Assembly (NCBI GenBank): GCA_021234155.1
Contig: JAJEKV010000073.1
Span: 5,734,001 to 5,798,000 of the forward strand
Direction of reading: 5' to 3'
Origin: Isoetes taiwanensis
Lineage: Eukaryota > Streptophyta > Lycopodiopsida > Isoetales > Isoetaceae
DNA: 64,000 nt
Position 1 is the first letter of the stretch, and each line of letters begins with the position of its first letter. The notes under the pieces were generated by a model that saw only the letters and a program-made list of their open reading frames with translations, was not told the origin of the DNA and ran no database searches. Of this stretch, positions 47,398 through 60,557 are shown piece by piece. A program made the translations under genes and the position numbers.

Positions 47398-47790
47398 TGG
47401 TTGTTTTCCGTGGAAACTCCTTTTCACTTCCATGGAAACCCCTTCCTATTTTCCATAGAAACCCTAGAGTTAGTTTGAAATTCCTTCTTTCCACATGGAA
47501 CCCCTTCCACTTCCATGTTTGGAAAATAGGAAGGGTTTCATGGAAATTTGAGGCTTCCCATTTGAAAATCGGAAAGGTTTCCACCCCGGAAAATGGAAGG
47601 GTTTCATTTTTTTTATGGACCACGCCTTTCAAGACACATCGCCGCTTCATTAATGGTGCATGCTCATAAATATGCACCACACCGAGAATTCACAAATTTT
47701 GACTAATTGAAACCCTTCCATTTTCCAAAGCCATGGGAAAATAGGGAAGGTCTGAATGGGGAAAATAGGAAGGGGTTTCCAATGGTCCAT
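47398..47790. repeat. GGAAACCCTTCC cluster in copy A
   Basis: The CTTCC variant, with repeated GGAAACCCCTTCCTATTTTC and complements. Its counterpart is at 57545-57850. The duplicated unit therefore carries one cluster of each variant. Confidence 0.85.
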
Positions 47791-48019
47791 CAAAAAATTT
47801 CTAAGTACAGATGCCTTTCCTATGGCGCTTTGTTTCTCCTCAGCCATTGCACTCCTTATGGATAAGTGGTTTCGGACGCATTTGAACGATGCGGAGGATG
47901 CTTCTACCAATTCATCACTATATGATCTTAATTTTAAACCGTAGTGATTTTGCTTTTGAAAACATCACAATATTGTAAGTTTTGAGGATTTACAAGACTT
48001 AAGACAATGTAAGACCAAA

Positions 48020-48530
48020 TGTGGAGTATGATCCTTGAAGCAGGAACTGCTACATTCAACTATTTCCCTCCTATTCCTATCACCCAGGGCTACATTTTTA
48101 ATAAAGCTTCATATTATTTGATGGTGCATTGTGTCCAAAAATTCACCATCCCTCTATTCAAGATGTCCTTCAAGGTGATCCTCTAATTTTCCTCACGGGT
48201 ATGTTCGGCCAAATCACAAAAGCAAATTGGTCCCAAGTGGTTCTGCATGGATATCAATCAATAGAATTTCCTCAGCATTCTCTTTATATGCAAAGAGTCA
48301 TGGAATATTGGCTTCAAGGTGTTGCCATGCCACATCGTACTTTCGCTAAAGATCTCCGAGAGCCCTAACAGGAATCATCATTTTTCAGATATAATGCCTT
48401 CTTTCTCCATTTCAAGATCTCAAAGACATTGGCTCTGGATTTTCAAACATGCCTAGTCGCCGAAATCTAGGCTTAAATTTGGCGAAGATAGCTTTTCTAG
48501 ATGAACTCAAGATTCAAATGTAAGTTTTGT
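48020..48530 (+). pseudogene. Unidentified coding remnant in copy A
   Basis: Plus-strand phrases ATFNYFPPIPITQGYIFNKA and SYYLMVHC, then, after frame changes, NLGLNLAKIAFLDELKIQ, also occur in copy B (58070-58560) in partly different frames. Reading both copies together suggests an ancestral coding stretch of at least 100 codons. The family is not recognised. Confidence 0.3.
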
Positions 48531-48871
48531 CGTGATTCTTATTTACATGGTCCAAAATATATAGAACAAGATGTAGTTGCATCTCAACAGTAGGGGTATC
48601 TCGAGACGAACCGGCTCGAGCCATTTCTTTTTGAATGTCAAACTGAAGGCCCCTCCAAATATATGATCTCTCTTAGGGTCAGAATCGCTTCCAAGCTAGA
48701 ACAATGAGGGATTAGTCTAAAACAGTCCTAAATTGCAGTCCAAGATCGATGACACCCATCATGTTGAATTATTGGCACCGTCGCCAGTGATAGTATTCAT
48801 ACAACTCACAAAACATTTGAGATATTTTCATACTCATTCCGCTTAAAGTAGTAATTACTATACAATTGGCA

Positions 48872-49030
48872 CAACTCACATTTAAGGTATTCATACCATT
48901 ACATATGGTCATCTATTGGACTCCTAAGTTTTACATTCCTCCCTCCTCACAACTCACATTTAAGGTATTCATACCCATTACATATGTACTATCTATTGAC
49001 CTGGAGTTTTACAAAGACTCTCCTCCTAAA
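48872..49030. repeat. 78-bp tandem repeat in copy A
   Basis: CAACTCACATTTAAGGTATTC and following bases begin at 48872 and 48950. A third, weaker unit lies near 49085 (CATATTCATACCATTGCATA). It is conserved in copy B near 58879 and 58965. Confidence 0.8.
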
Positions 49031-50329
49031 AATCTAACAATAATGCATCCCCATCTTCATATTTTCACGCCATTTTATTTCATATTCATACCATTGCATA
49101 TGTAACATCTACATTCTACATTGGAGTGGATAGTACTATAATATAAAAAGTTCTTTTCCTCAAAAGAAAAGAAGATAAAGAAAGTAAAGGGACAAAAAGG
49201 AAAGGAAACATACCGCAATTTTGTGGTATCTTTTCTCGAGTATTTCACATGTTTGTTTCTTCCAAGTAGATACATGACTGTGAAGAGTAGAATTTGAAAA
49301 AGTTTCCATTAGGGAATTACAAGCAGCATAATGTTACCGGATTAGGGAGGATCATTCTCATCATGTTTGCTGTGTCATCCAATGGATTAATAAACCGCAA
49401 GTACGCCCAAACATCTCAAGTAGTTCTTTATCAGCCAAATACGATGAACCACATCCGCCACCGCTTAAGTTATCTTTACATTATCTCGCATACGGAAAGG
49501 ATCTCAAGTCTTCAAATTTAACTAGTCAAACTAAGATATTGTACAAACCGCTCCATGGCTTCTAAATGACTAGTGCTTGGAATCAATGGAAGCATTCAAA
49601 TTGTGGAGGGGAAATAAATTAAGTAAAACATGCTTGGATTCATGGCATTTGTACGTCAATAAATGATGATTTCTGGTGGCTCCGTTACATTGCAATTGGT
49701 AAACCGTTTTAACACAATCCTCCGACCAAGTAAAGTCGATATCCCAGATATTGTCAGAGTTTGCACCTAAATATAAAGCACACATCGTGAGGAAAAGAAA
49801 TGAGAAGGGATTTAATGAAAATATAGGATCCAAGACCGTGAAAGGTAATATCTAAGGATGTTGGTGGCAATCAAGATTGAATCGCTTAGAAAAATTAAGT
49901 GTGATGCAAAGAATCTTTGATGGAAGATAACGAAAAGTCATGAATCTGTGACGCCGCGACTCAACAACAGGGTACCAAAAAGGGACGCTTTAGGTACGGT
50001 ACGGTACCCAGACGCATATTTGTCCAAAATAATGCTTTTTGTTAAAAAAAAAAGAAAAAACTTCCCGACGCTATCGCGAACTAAAGGGGAGGGCCTTTGA
50101 TCCATACTCAAGATTCGTAACAAGCTAACCACCAAACAAATTTGGAGAGGGTTAGTCCATCACGCAAAAAATCTGGGCGATTCTTGAGAATGGGGAAGCT
50201 TACTGCTAAAAACAGGTCAATCCGTGATGAAGTGGACATATTCAAAGTGCCCTCGATGATGTGCCAATTATGTCCGGAAGAAGATGGTGACATATCTTAC
50301 CTTTGGTATTAATGAGTGTGCCACTGCAT

Positions 50330-50608
50330 CCGAAGAACCAGTCGAATGGCCACTATCTCCCCGCGCCAAACACTTTCCGGCCGAAAGCATGATGACTGGA
50401 TGGCGCCGATGAAATGCGCTCAGATGAAAAATGAAGACCCGTGGAAGTCGAGGGGCAAAGCATAGAGGAGGAGCATACGATGTAGATGACTATAACGAGA
50501 TCTAGATGCCCAAGGACATTCCATGCAGTAAGATGAAGGAATGAGAATGCGATCCTTCCTCGAGGGGATGAAGAAGGTGATAATGAAGAGCCAGAGAATG
50601 AGGCCTAA
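50330..50608 (+). pseudogene. Acidic protein C-terminus, copy A
   Basis: The frame ends DEEGDNEEPENEA then TAA at 50606-50608, preceded by frame-broken sequence homologous to copy B at 60284-60557. See that entry for the description. Confidence 0.35.
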
Positions 50609-51344
50609 TCTCAATCGCATGGAGTTTCTTTCAAATTAGCAGCTTGTTATTTTCCCCGCCAACGCAGGCAAATTTAGAAAGTGAAATGAATGTAATTGCT
50701 TCCATGTGGATTAAGAAGTTTCAAGTGGGATGTGGCATCAGTCAGAAGCGCTATAGGTCCACTCAAGGTTTCTTCATATAATTATGGTCAGTAATCACAA
50801 TTACCGGAATCTCAACCTACCGCCGGTTTTTCCATCGCCATGTATCCCATTAGTGTAGGAAAAGAGTCCTATGTTTCTTCCGAACGCATCTTTTACATTA
50901 CAATGCACTAAAATGTTTAGGTACCGTAAGGTTTCGCATCTAAAGTACCGCACTCCATTAGCGCAATTCCAAAAAAAGCCGCTTCACTATGGAGAAAGTG
51001 GTAATTGGCCCCGTTAGCTCTCCTCGGCCAAATAATTTGCTAGGAAACCAATTTTTATCTTGGTGGATCTCTGTGACAAACGCAAGTGAAGCGCTTAGCC
51101 ATGACCGATTACGTAAAATGATAACATAAAAGCTTAACCTTGTGGCTGGTCGCTTCTAACGCTACTCTTGAACAAAAAAAACTGGAAATATTAGCTACAT
51201 CTCTTGCATTAGCATTATCTAATCATGTATTAGATAAGTATGCATGATACTTACCGCAAAAAATGTCTTGATTGTAGGAGTTATTAGTTCATAAAGCAAT
51301 ACGTAACCGAACGGTTTGATTAGCTGCAAGCTTGTTGGTGATGA

Positions 51345-51563
51345 CAAAACCTCCTTAATGCTCAGGGTTCTATAGATCTTGTGAATTTAAATCTTCCAGT
51401 TTTAACTTACAATGAAGGCCATATTATGCAATCGCTTCCAACGGATTTTCGGTCATTAAGGCAAGTGTGGCAAGGAGTAACTGCCAGTAATCATAGAACA
51501 CTGTGAGTTGCAAGCATGCAACAATGGAATAATGCCAAGATTTCAACACCAAATTCTCACAAG
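51345..51563 (+). CDS. Unidentified exon with one internal stop
   Basis: The plus-strand frame reads NLLNAQGSIDLVNLNLPVLT, YNEGHIMQSLPTDFRSLRQ and VWQGVTASNHRTL, a TGA, then VASMQQWNNAKISTPNSHK. It ends at AAG/GTACG, a usable donor. About 72 codons with one nonsense codon and good sense composition suggest a decaying exon. It begins only about 50 bases after the end of duplication copy A. Further plus-strand phrases at 51997-52070 (LREILGDKRASTLTFQG) and 52470-52569 may belong to the same gene. Family unknown. Confidence 0.35.
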
Positions 51564-52399
51564 GTACGTATTTTCACATATATTAGCAAAATTTACATAT
51601 GGATTTCTACTCAAATGTCGGACCTTGCATTTGGACATGTGATATGTAATGTATCATATGACAAAACCTGTTTGAAAGGTTTCTTAGAATTTTTCCTTTC
51701 CACATTGCAACCTTTTTTTCATCGCCGTTGATGCCCCTAAGAAACCCACTATCCTAGCATTTTGCAAACCTTATATCTCTCACCTTTTTTTCAAATTAAA
51801 AAGTTGCATGGGTAATGCATATTACCACTTGCACATTCTTGAATACTGATTGCATGCTTTTAGAGACTGTTTCTTTTTCGATTTAGCCTTCCATCCATCT
51901 CTTCATATTTTAAGACAACAATGGGGTCTTTATTCCACATCTTTTTAACACAAGTGGTCTTTTATAATCGATGATTGGCACTGTTTAGAAGAAATCGTGG
52001 GTCTCTCAAAGTTTAGTAGTTTGCGGGAGATTCTCGGTGATAAGCGTGCCAGTACGCTTACATTTCAAGGTTGCTCTCATTCTATCTATTATATATGCTC
52101 GTCTTCATTCTATCTCTGCATTATGCTCTTAGTGCTGCTTTACCTCCGGATCTTTTCTGCATTCGCAGACATCAAGATTTGTCAGTACTCAAGCTTGCTT
52201 TTTATTTTTGCCATTACGTATCCGCTTGAGGATGTAGGGTCTTAGGCCTTTGCTTCACATCTTGATTCTTGGCACATCAATCTCTCATTTAGTTCTATAT
52301 CACAATGACAACCATGATATTAAATGAATTTTCTGCAACAAAGCATTGGCTTCTGCACCATTAATATCAAGCAAGCTTTCATGGTACGTAACATGGAGC

Positions 52400-52569
52400 A
52401 GACTTTATCTCAAATTTGTGCACAAATATTACAAACGAGGCTTCAATTCAGTCAAGATAGCTTTGATTTATAGACCTGCTTTGTAGAATGTCGTAAAAAT
52501 CGAGGAACTACCTTGGCTATCGAGATATATGATGTTATTAAAATGGGCATTGATGCTGCGAAGGCATAG
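52400..52569 (+). CDS. Unidentified C-terminal-like exon
   Basis: The plus-strand frame reads SQICAQILQTRLQFSQDSFD, one stop, then ECRKNRGTTLAIEIYDVIKM and GIDAAKA before a stop at 52567-52569. It ends like a protein C-terminus and may be the last exon of the gene suggested at 51345. Not recognised. Confidence 0.25.
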
Positions 52570-53472
52570 TAGTCCCCTAGCTCTTTTCCCACGTGCTATG
52601 TTGGTCTTATAGCACTCCCTTTATTATTTCTAACGCTTGACTGGAAGTTTTATGTAATCGCAAACAATCTAGAAGTTTATTGCTGTAATCTAAAGCTATA
52701 TGCAAAGTTTGTATTCTGCGTCGACTAACACATTCAAATTGATAGACCGGCATGATCAACTCTTTTCAAAGATTGTTCTCTAAACATTTATTTTGAACAG
52801 ACACCGCGAAGGGTTATAAACCTGCGTCCCATAGCTTACTCCGTTGGCCTCTTCATCAAGCATCTTTTCGTGCTAACATTTATCCGGTTGACCGCAGTAA
52901 CCCGACTCCACTCTCCGCTTTGTCTCTATTAGGGATGGTGTAAATATCGCTTCAATGGTCCAAATTTTAAATTGATAGTTGGGTTATTCAAACTTTTCAG
53001 ACATATTGTTTCTGCCAAAAGAAAAGAATATACATCATTTCTAAATGCAAATTGCTTTTGTAGCTCTTTTCTAGCTCTGCAATTGTTTTGAAGATAAGAT
53101 CTATATGCTTGTAAAGTATTATCCAGAACTCTTCACCGAAACAACACAGTTTATTGAAATCGATTGGAGCGTTAATTCCAAAATAGGATGATTTTGCCCT
53201 AATGTTTTGTTAAAGAGATTAATTATTTAACTGTGATCGTGTTCAGCCTTCCCGTTGTCGGCAACGTTTTCTTTGGCTGCTAATTGGCCCAAACTTTGGG
53301 GCTGCTAACTGAAGTGATAATACAACCATTGATGGTAATTAGCATTAACTTTGGACTATCTAATATGTTATGGCCTTGAAAAATACTTGATGAAGGTTAC
53401 ATTAAATATTAAATTTGGAACTAACGTATGGATAAGATTTGCTAGGGTAAAAGAAGAAACTATCGACGAATC
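52570..53472. other. No gene recognised
   Basis: Nothing supportable on either strand. Confidence 0.5.
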
Positions 53473-53859
53473 ATGAAGCTATACAGGTGGCAAGGGAAGG
53501 ACCACGACCATCTGCTTCGCGTATGTAAAACAAAAGGCCAGAACTGTCGGTGCATAGGGACAGATCCCCATTTATAAGGCATGAAACTTCGGAAAACACA
53601 AGGCCTGATCATTTCTATCGGGTTCTGGGGTCTAAATGGTTTAAAGCTTGTAGCTGCGTTTATGGTTAGAAAGAAAGGCGATCTTGAATATCGCCGCCAC
53701 CAGGAAGAGAATAGCAGAAGAGAAGCAGAACCCTGGCATAAGAAAATACCACACAATTTGTGCACTCCAGTGACTAAAGAGTCTAAATTTGCTAGTATTT
53801 TAGATCCAGTGGAGAATGAAGGAATGAGAGGAGACATGAATCTGCTCCAAAATGACTGA
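53473..53859 (+). CDS. Two adjacent small ORFs, hypothetical
   Basis: A 34-codon frame (MKLYRWQGKDHDHLLRVC..., 53473-53577) stops just before a second ATG at 53581, which opens 92 codons: MKLRKTQGLIISIGFWGLNG, LKLVAAFMVRKKGDLEYRR, a very charged middle, and MNLLQND at the end. The second has one hydrophobic segment (about residues 8-28) followed by basic residues, as in small single-pass membrane proteins. Start and stop are intact, but I know no family for it. It may be chance. Confidence 0.25.
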
Positions 53860-55129
53860 TGCAGACAATTCTATCACAAATAACAAGATAGCCTGCAACA
53901 TCTGAGGACACCATAAATGAAGTGACCAATATCATTGGACGTGCTACAAAGGTTTGATAGGTTTAGTTTAATTTATCTTTGAAAATTTTTTATCTTAGAC
54001 TTAATAGATTCAATTAACTCCTATGAAATTTCCCTGAAAGTATTTTCTAGTCTGAATTACTAAAATGATTTTTGCATGAAACCTGATGAGAAACAGATAG
54101 AGTAGGGTAGATGGTAATTATCCGGCTGGGTTCCTAATGAGTAATATGGCTAGCTCAAGTATAGAGGACATAATGCTTTTAATATGTACATAGGATTATT
54201 CTATCTTACTAGAAATAAAGGTACGTTTGATCTGTGTTTTTGCTGATGAAGAGCAGAAAGCCCAGTATACTGATCTAGACCATTGGACTAACTAAAGGTA
54301 GACATATTTAGCTTTATCTTAAAAAGTTCTCGCATCCTGATCTTAATGGTTCTGTACCAACCCCTTATAAAAAGTCCCTTATATTCTCAAGTCTATTTGC
54401 TTAGAATATAGGCAGATTGTAATAATCTGCCAGATCTAAATATGAGTAATCTGACTGTTTTACAAGTGACTTCCAGTCCTGAATAAGGCTGCATATTGAT
54501 TTCCTAGCTTTTAAATATATGATTCCATGTTTCTGTTGATGCATCCATAAAATAGATAGACCCTAATTACTAAGAATCTGGACTGCCAGGTCCTGTTATG
54601 AAGGTGCACACATGCAGGATTTCCAACTATATCTTTTGCCTTAAATGCTGACATAGTAGTGGATAACTCAAGAAATGCATGACACCTATCCCATGCATTA
54701 CAAACTATTCTTTATGCTTGTTTTTTTGTTTGTGATGTACAGGTTTCTTTGCTCTATAATTCTTGATTTTGTTCAATTTGACATGTATTTTGCCTGGAAA
54801 CACACACGCTACATTTGGTAAACGCTTGACATTTGACATTGTGGTACGTAATTTAATGGAATTCATTGTTGGTAAATATCTCTGGAAACCTGTGGTATTT
54901 GGTAATGTATTTTAAATGCTCCAATTTTATTTGAGATATTTTTTGAAGCTATTTGAGTGACTGCCCTTGTGATAATATTTTATACTGATAAAAGTTAGGC
55001 AATTCCTTTATGTAAAATAATTATGTCCTAAGCTTAACATAAAGCCTGATTATGTTTAAGGCTGCTAATGGATCTACTGACACCTGAAGGTCTTAAGCGG
55101 ATAGTAGTCTGTTGTAACAGATTAAAAAG
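53860..55129. other. No gene recognised
   Basis: Spacer between the duplication copies. Near 55045 a short stretch (CTGATTATGTTTAAGGCTGC) resembles 44931-44956 before copy A, so the duplication may extend somewhat left of the boundaries given, with more divergence. Confidence 0.5.
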
Positions 55130-55142
55130 GCTTTTTTTAATT

Positions 55143-55566
55143 TATTTTTATGAAAACCTCCCTAATTTTCCATAGAAACTCTCCCTGTTTTCTGATATAT
55201 GGAAACCTCCCCTAGTTTTTCAGAAAGTTGGGAGGTTTCTAGGGAAAGGCCTATTTTCAAATTGGAAACCCTGTTAGGACGGGAGGTTTCCGGGAAGATG
55301 AGGGAGGCTGTGAAAAAAGTTGGGGAGTCACCGAGGCTACACCCCATGCGCCTCCAACCGGACCCTAAGATTCAAGGCACCGAGGAGTTCAGAAACCTCC
55401 ATTTCTAAAAATCCAAGCCAGCCTTGGAAGTTGACCTCACCCTTGAAGTTAACATGAACATGGGAACTGTTTTGATTCTTAGCTGACAAGAATGAAGTCC
55501 GGTCTGTTTGATGGGAACGTAGCCTGAAAGTGGGAGGTTTCAATGGAAATGGGAGGTTTCCATTGA
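55143..55566. repeat. GGAAACCTCCC cluster in copy B
   Basis: Counterpart of 45028-45476, with several motif units shortened by one or two bases relative to copy A. Confidence 0.85.
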
Positions 55567-57355
55567 ACTCCAAACTAAATCAGGCGTAGAAAAACAATTG
55601 AAAGGCTATGAAGCTTCTTCCTTTCTTTATTTTTTCTCCTTCCATTTCTCTCTTTCTTGAACTTCAATCTTCTTTGTGCAGGAACAGGGAAGCTTATGTT
55701 CGAACAGAGCGCGGCACGAGACAGTACCATGGCGCAGGGATCCTCTGTAGATCCCAGCAGGTTGGTGGCGGCAAACAAGCGTGTTTGGTCGATCTTGCAG
55801 GTCTGTGGAGACAAAGATGATCAGGCGGTTGTGGCAAGAACTCCGTCCCTCCTTTTTTAAGACAGCTTTCCCTTCTTGTGTAATTCCTGCAGTGGGGTTT
55901 CGTAGATCCAAAGATTTAGGGTCTTGAAATTTGGTAATGGAGGAATGTAGGTTGTTTCTTTTGGAATGTGGAGCCATGAAAACGAATCTCGACTTTGTTT
56001 TTACCACTGCCGTAGTCTGAAAACACAGTGGCAATTCTGATTTTTATTATGCATGGCAGCTAAAGATTTGCATAGGGCTTTGCATAATAGCAAGAAACTG
56101 AAAAGGCTAGCGGATTTTCAATGAAACTTGGCATAGAATGGCCGTTCCTTCAAAATTATGGAACGAACACGTTCTGGCTGCCTTGTCGTTCTTGGATTAA
56201 CGCAGAACGCCAAATGAAGCTGTTCATTTCTGAAGATGGTAAAGAACGGCCGTTCAGAAACGCCGTCGCCCTAAATTCACCGTTTAGAACACTCTTCCAT
56301 GCCATGCCAAATTTTTGGGCAAAGAAACTAACAAACAAAGGAGGAATTCTTAATTCCACCGCCTGGTTCACGGTTCTGGCCGCCCACAAACCTTCTTCCT
56401 TTGCATCCATGATTTGCAGCCCAGATTTGCATATGCTACCCGGATATGCATGAGTTGCAGCCGAGTTACAGGTTAGTGATGTTCTTTTGCATCTCACATC
56501 CAATTCTTTGTGCTAAACTGAAAGTACTAATCTTTTACACTGTACATTCATCTTCTTGAATTTTTTGCTAAAGACCGAACTGTATTTATCTTGTTTATGA
56601 ATATTTGTCATGATGTTCTCGAATTACTTGTATCTAAATTCATTAACTGGATATTTATGTTAATCCTTAAGCTGTTTATGGATTTTTAAGCTTTATTTGT
56701 ATGAACTGCCATACTTGGAGATCATATCTTGATAAATATTAATGCTTCTGATAATTTTAAGTGGTTTTTTGAAAACTGCCGTTCCGTTCCGTTCCATATT
56801 GAAGACCTCGCCGTACCCGTTCCTTAGAGGTCATTGTTCCAGAAAACGTTCCGTTCTATGCCAAGTTTGATTTTCATAGCAGAGAGCAAGAAGAAGCGTT
56901 AGGCATTAAGATGAACAGATTGTTTGGAGGGCTGGCTTCTTGCTGGCTCTCCTAAAAAATTATCCAACCAGTATCACTATCAATACTGTGTCACTTTGTG
57001 ATCAAGCATCAGAAAAATACAGTACTATGAAATACTATAGCTTTTTTCTTCTTTGTTACATTTCCTTCTCTTTAATTTTTTCTTCTTATGTAGCATCTCC
57101 AGGAAGCAACTTTTTCTTTTTTCAGGCAGTGACCCAAACAAGGGAAAAAGAACTCTGATACTAAAGCTCTTTGATATGAAAATCATTGATATCAGAGTCT
57201 TGGCAACATAACCCTAATGATGTGGGGTTTTCCGACTCCCACAATATTCCAGAGAAGTGCCAGATCTTGATTTTGTACTTTTGAGAGAATGTGAAAAATA
57301 GTGAGAAAAGAAATGGACGAAAAATCTATGGAAAATCAGAAACAAATGAGCGTCA

Positions 57356-57486
57356 AAAACATTTGAAAGTGGGCAATGGAAAGGTCGAAAAAGAAAGTGT
57401 AGAATAAGAGAAAACGTGAAAAAACATTTGAAAAGCGGGCAATGGAAAGTGTCGAAAAAGAAAGTGGAGAATAAGAGAAAAAATGT
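57356..57486. repeat. 65-bp tandem duplication specific to copy B
   Basis: AAAACATTTGAAA(A)G(C)GGGCAATGGAAAG..GTCG through GAGAATAAGAGAAA occurs at about 57356 and 57421; copy A has a single unit at 47272-47335. The second unit in B is the closer match to A. Confidence 0.85.
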
Positions 57487-57544
57487 GGAAAAAAAAGCTG
57501 AGACAAATAAAACAATGGTCAAGGAACTTATACGACCCGGATTT

Positions 57545-57850
57545 GGTTGGTTTCCGTGGAAATTTTTCTCTTGTTTTCATGGAACCCTCCTGAATTTGCT
57601 GTTTGGAAATAGGAAGGGTTTCCGTATGGAATTGGGAGGTTTCCCTATCGAAAACCTAAAAGGTTTCACTTAAAATGGGAAGGGCTTCCATTTTTTTTTT
57701 TTATGACCATGCCTTTCAAGACACGCCTATTAATGGCATGCTCATAACATGCACGCCACTGAGACCAACAATGGAGTCTCCTATTTTCCAAAGCCATGGG
57801 AAAATAGGCTGGTTTCCAGAATGGGGAAAATAGGAAGGGTTTCTACGTCC
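57545..57850. repeat. GGAAACCCTTCC cluster in copy B
   Basis: Counterpart of 47398-47790, more eroded than in copy A. Confidence 0.8.
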
Positions 57851-58069
57851 GACTAAAAATTTCTATGGGCTTATGCTCTTTCTTGTATGCTTTTGTTTCC
57901 AACAAAGACAATCTCCTTATGGATAAGGGAGCTTGAACGATTTGAACTACGCAGGAGGATGCTTCTACCCATTCATCATTTTATGCTGATTCTTTTAATT
58001 TAAACTGTAGTGATTTTGCTTGAAAATATTGACAATATTGCAAGTTTTGAGGGAAGACAATGCAAGACC

Positions 58070-58560
58070 AAATGTGAGTATGATCTTGGAAGAGGAACGC
58101 TACATTCAACTATTTCCTCCCATTCCCTATCACCCTACTATGGGCATTTTTAACAAAGCTTCATATTATTTGATGGTGCATTGTAACAAAATTACCCATC
58201 CCTCTATTCAGATGTCCTCAAGGTGATCCTAATTTTCCGCGGGTATGTTCACCAAACACAAAGCAATTGGTCCAAGTACCTACATGGAGACAACTGAATA
58301 GAATAGCATCCTCTTTATATGCAAAGAGTCAGGAATATTGGCTTCCAAGGTGTTGCCATGCCACACCCAGATTTTCAGCTCCTTCAGAGCTCCCAGCTGT
58401 GAATCATCATTTTCTTCGTGATATATCGCCTTTTCCATTTCAAGATCCTCGAAGTATTAGTCGATTCTTCAAAACATGCCTAGTCAAGCCAAATCTAGGC
58501 TTAAATTTGGCTAAGATAGCTTTCTTTCTAGATGAACTCAAGATTCAAATAAGTTTTGTC
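58070..58560 (+). pseudogene. Unidentified coding remnant in copy B
   Basis: Homologue of 48020-48530. Here the frames read NVSMILEEERYIQLFPPIPY, FNKASYYLMVHC and later VKPNLGLNLAKIAFFLDEL. Differences from copy A are mainly small indels, so the true frame cannot be settled from either copy alone. Not recognised. Confidence 0.3.
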
Positions 58561-60283
58561 AGATTCTATTTACATGGTCCAATATAGAACAAGATGCGCC
58601 AGACTCAAATGTTAGGGGTATCTACACGTGAACTGCCTGAACATTTTCAATGTCAAACCATATCCTCCAAATATGATCTCTTAGGGTCAATCAAGCTCAA
58701 GCTAGAACACAAAAGATTTAGTCTAAAACAAAGTCCTAAACAAACCGTGATCGATGACACGACGCTCTCGTTGAATTATTGGCAAATGTCATGCCGTACA
58801 GATAGTATTCATACAATAAATCACAAACATTTGAGATATTTCTATACTATCTCACAGTAGTACTAATATACAATTGTACAACTCACATTTTAAGGTGTAT
58901 TCAGTACCATTACATATGGCCATCTATTGGATCATGGGGTTTTACATTCCTCCTCCTCACAACTCACATTTAAGGTATTCATTTGTCATATTATGTATTT
59001 TGCCCTATTGACTTGAAGTTTACAAGACTTCCTCCTAAAACATAACAATAATGCATCCCATCTCATTTTCACGCCATTTTATTTCATATTCATACCATTG
59101 CATATGTAAATACTCCATTCTACATTATGGGATAGTAATTAGTAATATAAAGTTCTTCCTCAAAAGAAAGAAAGGGATAAAGAAAGTAAAGGACAAAAAG
59201 GAAAGGAAAAAGCACCGCACTTGTATTTTCGAAGTATTTCATATGTTTGTTTCTTTCCAAGTAGATACACGATCTATATAGAATTTAAAAGTTTCCATTA
59301 GGAATATACAAGACACAGTTACTCGATTAGAGATCACTGATCATGTTTACAGTCATCCAATGGATTAAACCGCAAGCCCAAACATCCTTAGTTCTTTGAT
59401 CAGCCACGAGAAATTATTCGCCAGCCGCTAGTTATCTTTACACATTCAGACATGGAAAGGACTTCAAGTCTTCACCCTAACTAGTCAAACTAAGATATTG
59501 TACAAACCGCTTTTCCATGGCTTTCTAATGACTAGTGCTTGGAATCACTAAGCATCTAGCTCTCGATGTAGTGAAATAAATTGGCAACATGCTTGGATTC
59601 ATGGTGATTGGTAATGTCAATAAATGATGATTTCGGGTGGCTCTGTTATACATTGCAATTGGTAAATCATAACACAACCATCCGGCAAAATGATATCCCG
59701 ATACGTCGTAGAGCTGCACCTCTAAATATAGTACATCGAGAAAAAGAAATGAGAAGGATTTAATGAAAAATATAGATCCGTTAACGTGAGCGTATCACCC
59801 AAGGATGCTGGTGGCAATCATGATTGAATTCGCCAGAAAAATCAAGCGTGATGCAAGAATCTTTGATGGAAGATACCGAGAAAGCCATGAGAATTCGGCA
59901 TGCCATCTAAACATCATAGTACCCGTGCGCGGGACGTTTAGGTACCTGCAGACGGCACGACGATATTTGTCCAAAACACGCTTTTTTTGTTAAAAAAAAA
60001 AAGCTTCCACTATCGGCAAGAACGAAAGGGAGAGCTCTGATCCATACTTGGCGATCTTCGTGAATAAGCTAACCACCAAACAAAATTGAGAGGGCTAGTC
60101 TATCACAGCAGTAATCACAAGATTTTGAGAAATGGGGAAGCTGCTACGCAAGCAAAACAAAATAATCCTGTGATGAAGTGACATATTCTAAAGTGCCCGA
60201 TGATGTGCCAATTATGTTCAAGAAGAGCAGACATAGCATCTTACCTTTGTAATAATGAGTGTGCCAATTCAGACTGAAGAACT

Positions 60284-60557
60284 GTGTCGAATGGCCAATT
60301 ATCTCCCCGCGCCAAACACTTTCCCTGGTTGAGCATGATGATCCGATGGCACGATGAAAATGCAGCTCAGATGAAAATGAAGACTCCGTGGGAAGTCGGA
60401 AGCCAAGTTAGAGGAGGAGCATATGATGTAGATGACTATAACGAGGATCTAGATGCCTATGATGATTCTCATGCAGGTAGAAGATGAAGGGAATGAGAAT
60501 GCATCCTTCCTCGAGGATGAAGAAGGTGATACCGAAATATTAGAGAATGAGGCCTAA
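60284..60557 (+). pseudogene. Acidic protein C-terminus, copy B
   Basis: A 67-codon frame reads MSNGQLSPRAKHFP, VGSQVRGGAYDVDDYNEDL and DAYDDSHA, then shifts by one base near 60474 to VEDEGNENASFLEDEE and GDTEILENEA with TAA at 60555-60557. The strongly acidic tail with one stop shared by both copies suggests a real protein end, perhaps of a nuclear protein or transposase. No catalytic motif is visible, so the family is left open. Confidence 0.35.

Larger units (their letters stand above)
45001..51292. repeat. 6.3-kb direct duplication, copy A
   Basis: Matches 55130-61202 in the same orientation from the T-rich AATTTTATTTTATGG start to GGAGTTATTAGTTCA at the end. Shared landmarks in order are the CTCCC-type GGAAACC cluster, the AACAGGAAGCTTATGTTCG exon-like block (45590), GGTTCACGGTTCTGGCCGCC (46288), the A-rich AAAGAAAGTGGAGAATAAGA block (47305), a second GGAAACC cluster, the CAACTCACATTTAAGG tandem (48872) and the acidic ORF tail (50608). 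Identity is high but broken by many small indels. No terminal repeats or target-site duplication were found, so it may be a segmental duplication or two copies of an unknown element. Confidence 0.9.

Noticed and set aside
54241-54275. Hammerhead-like CTGATGA..GAAA near 54245
   Set aside because: The bases between the two core boxes cannot form stem II.
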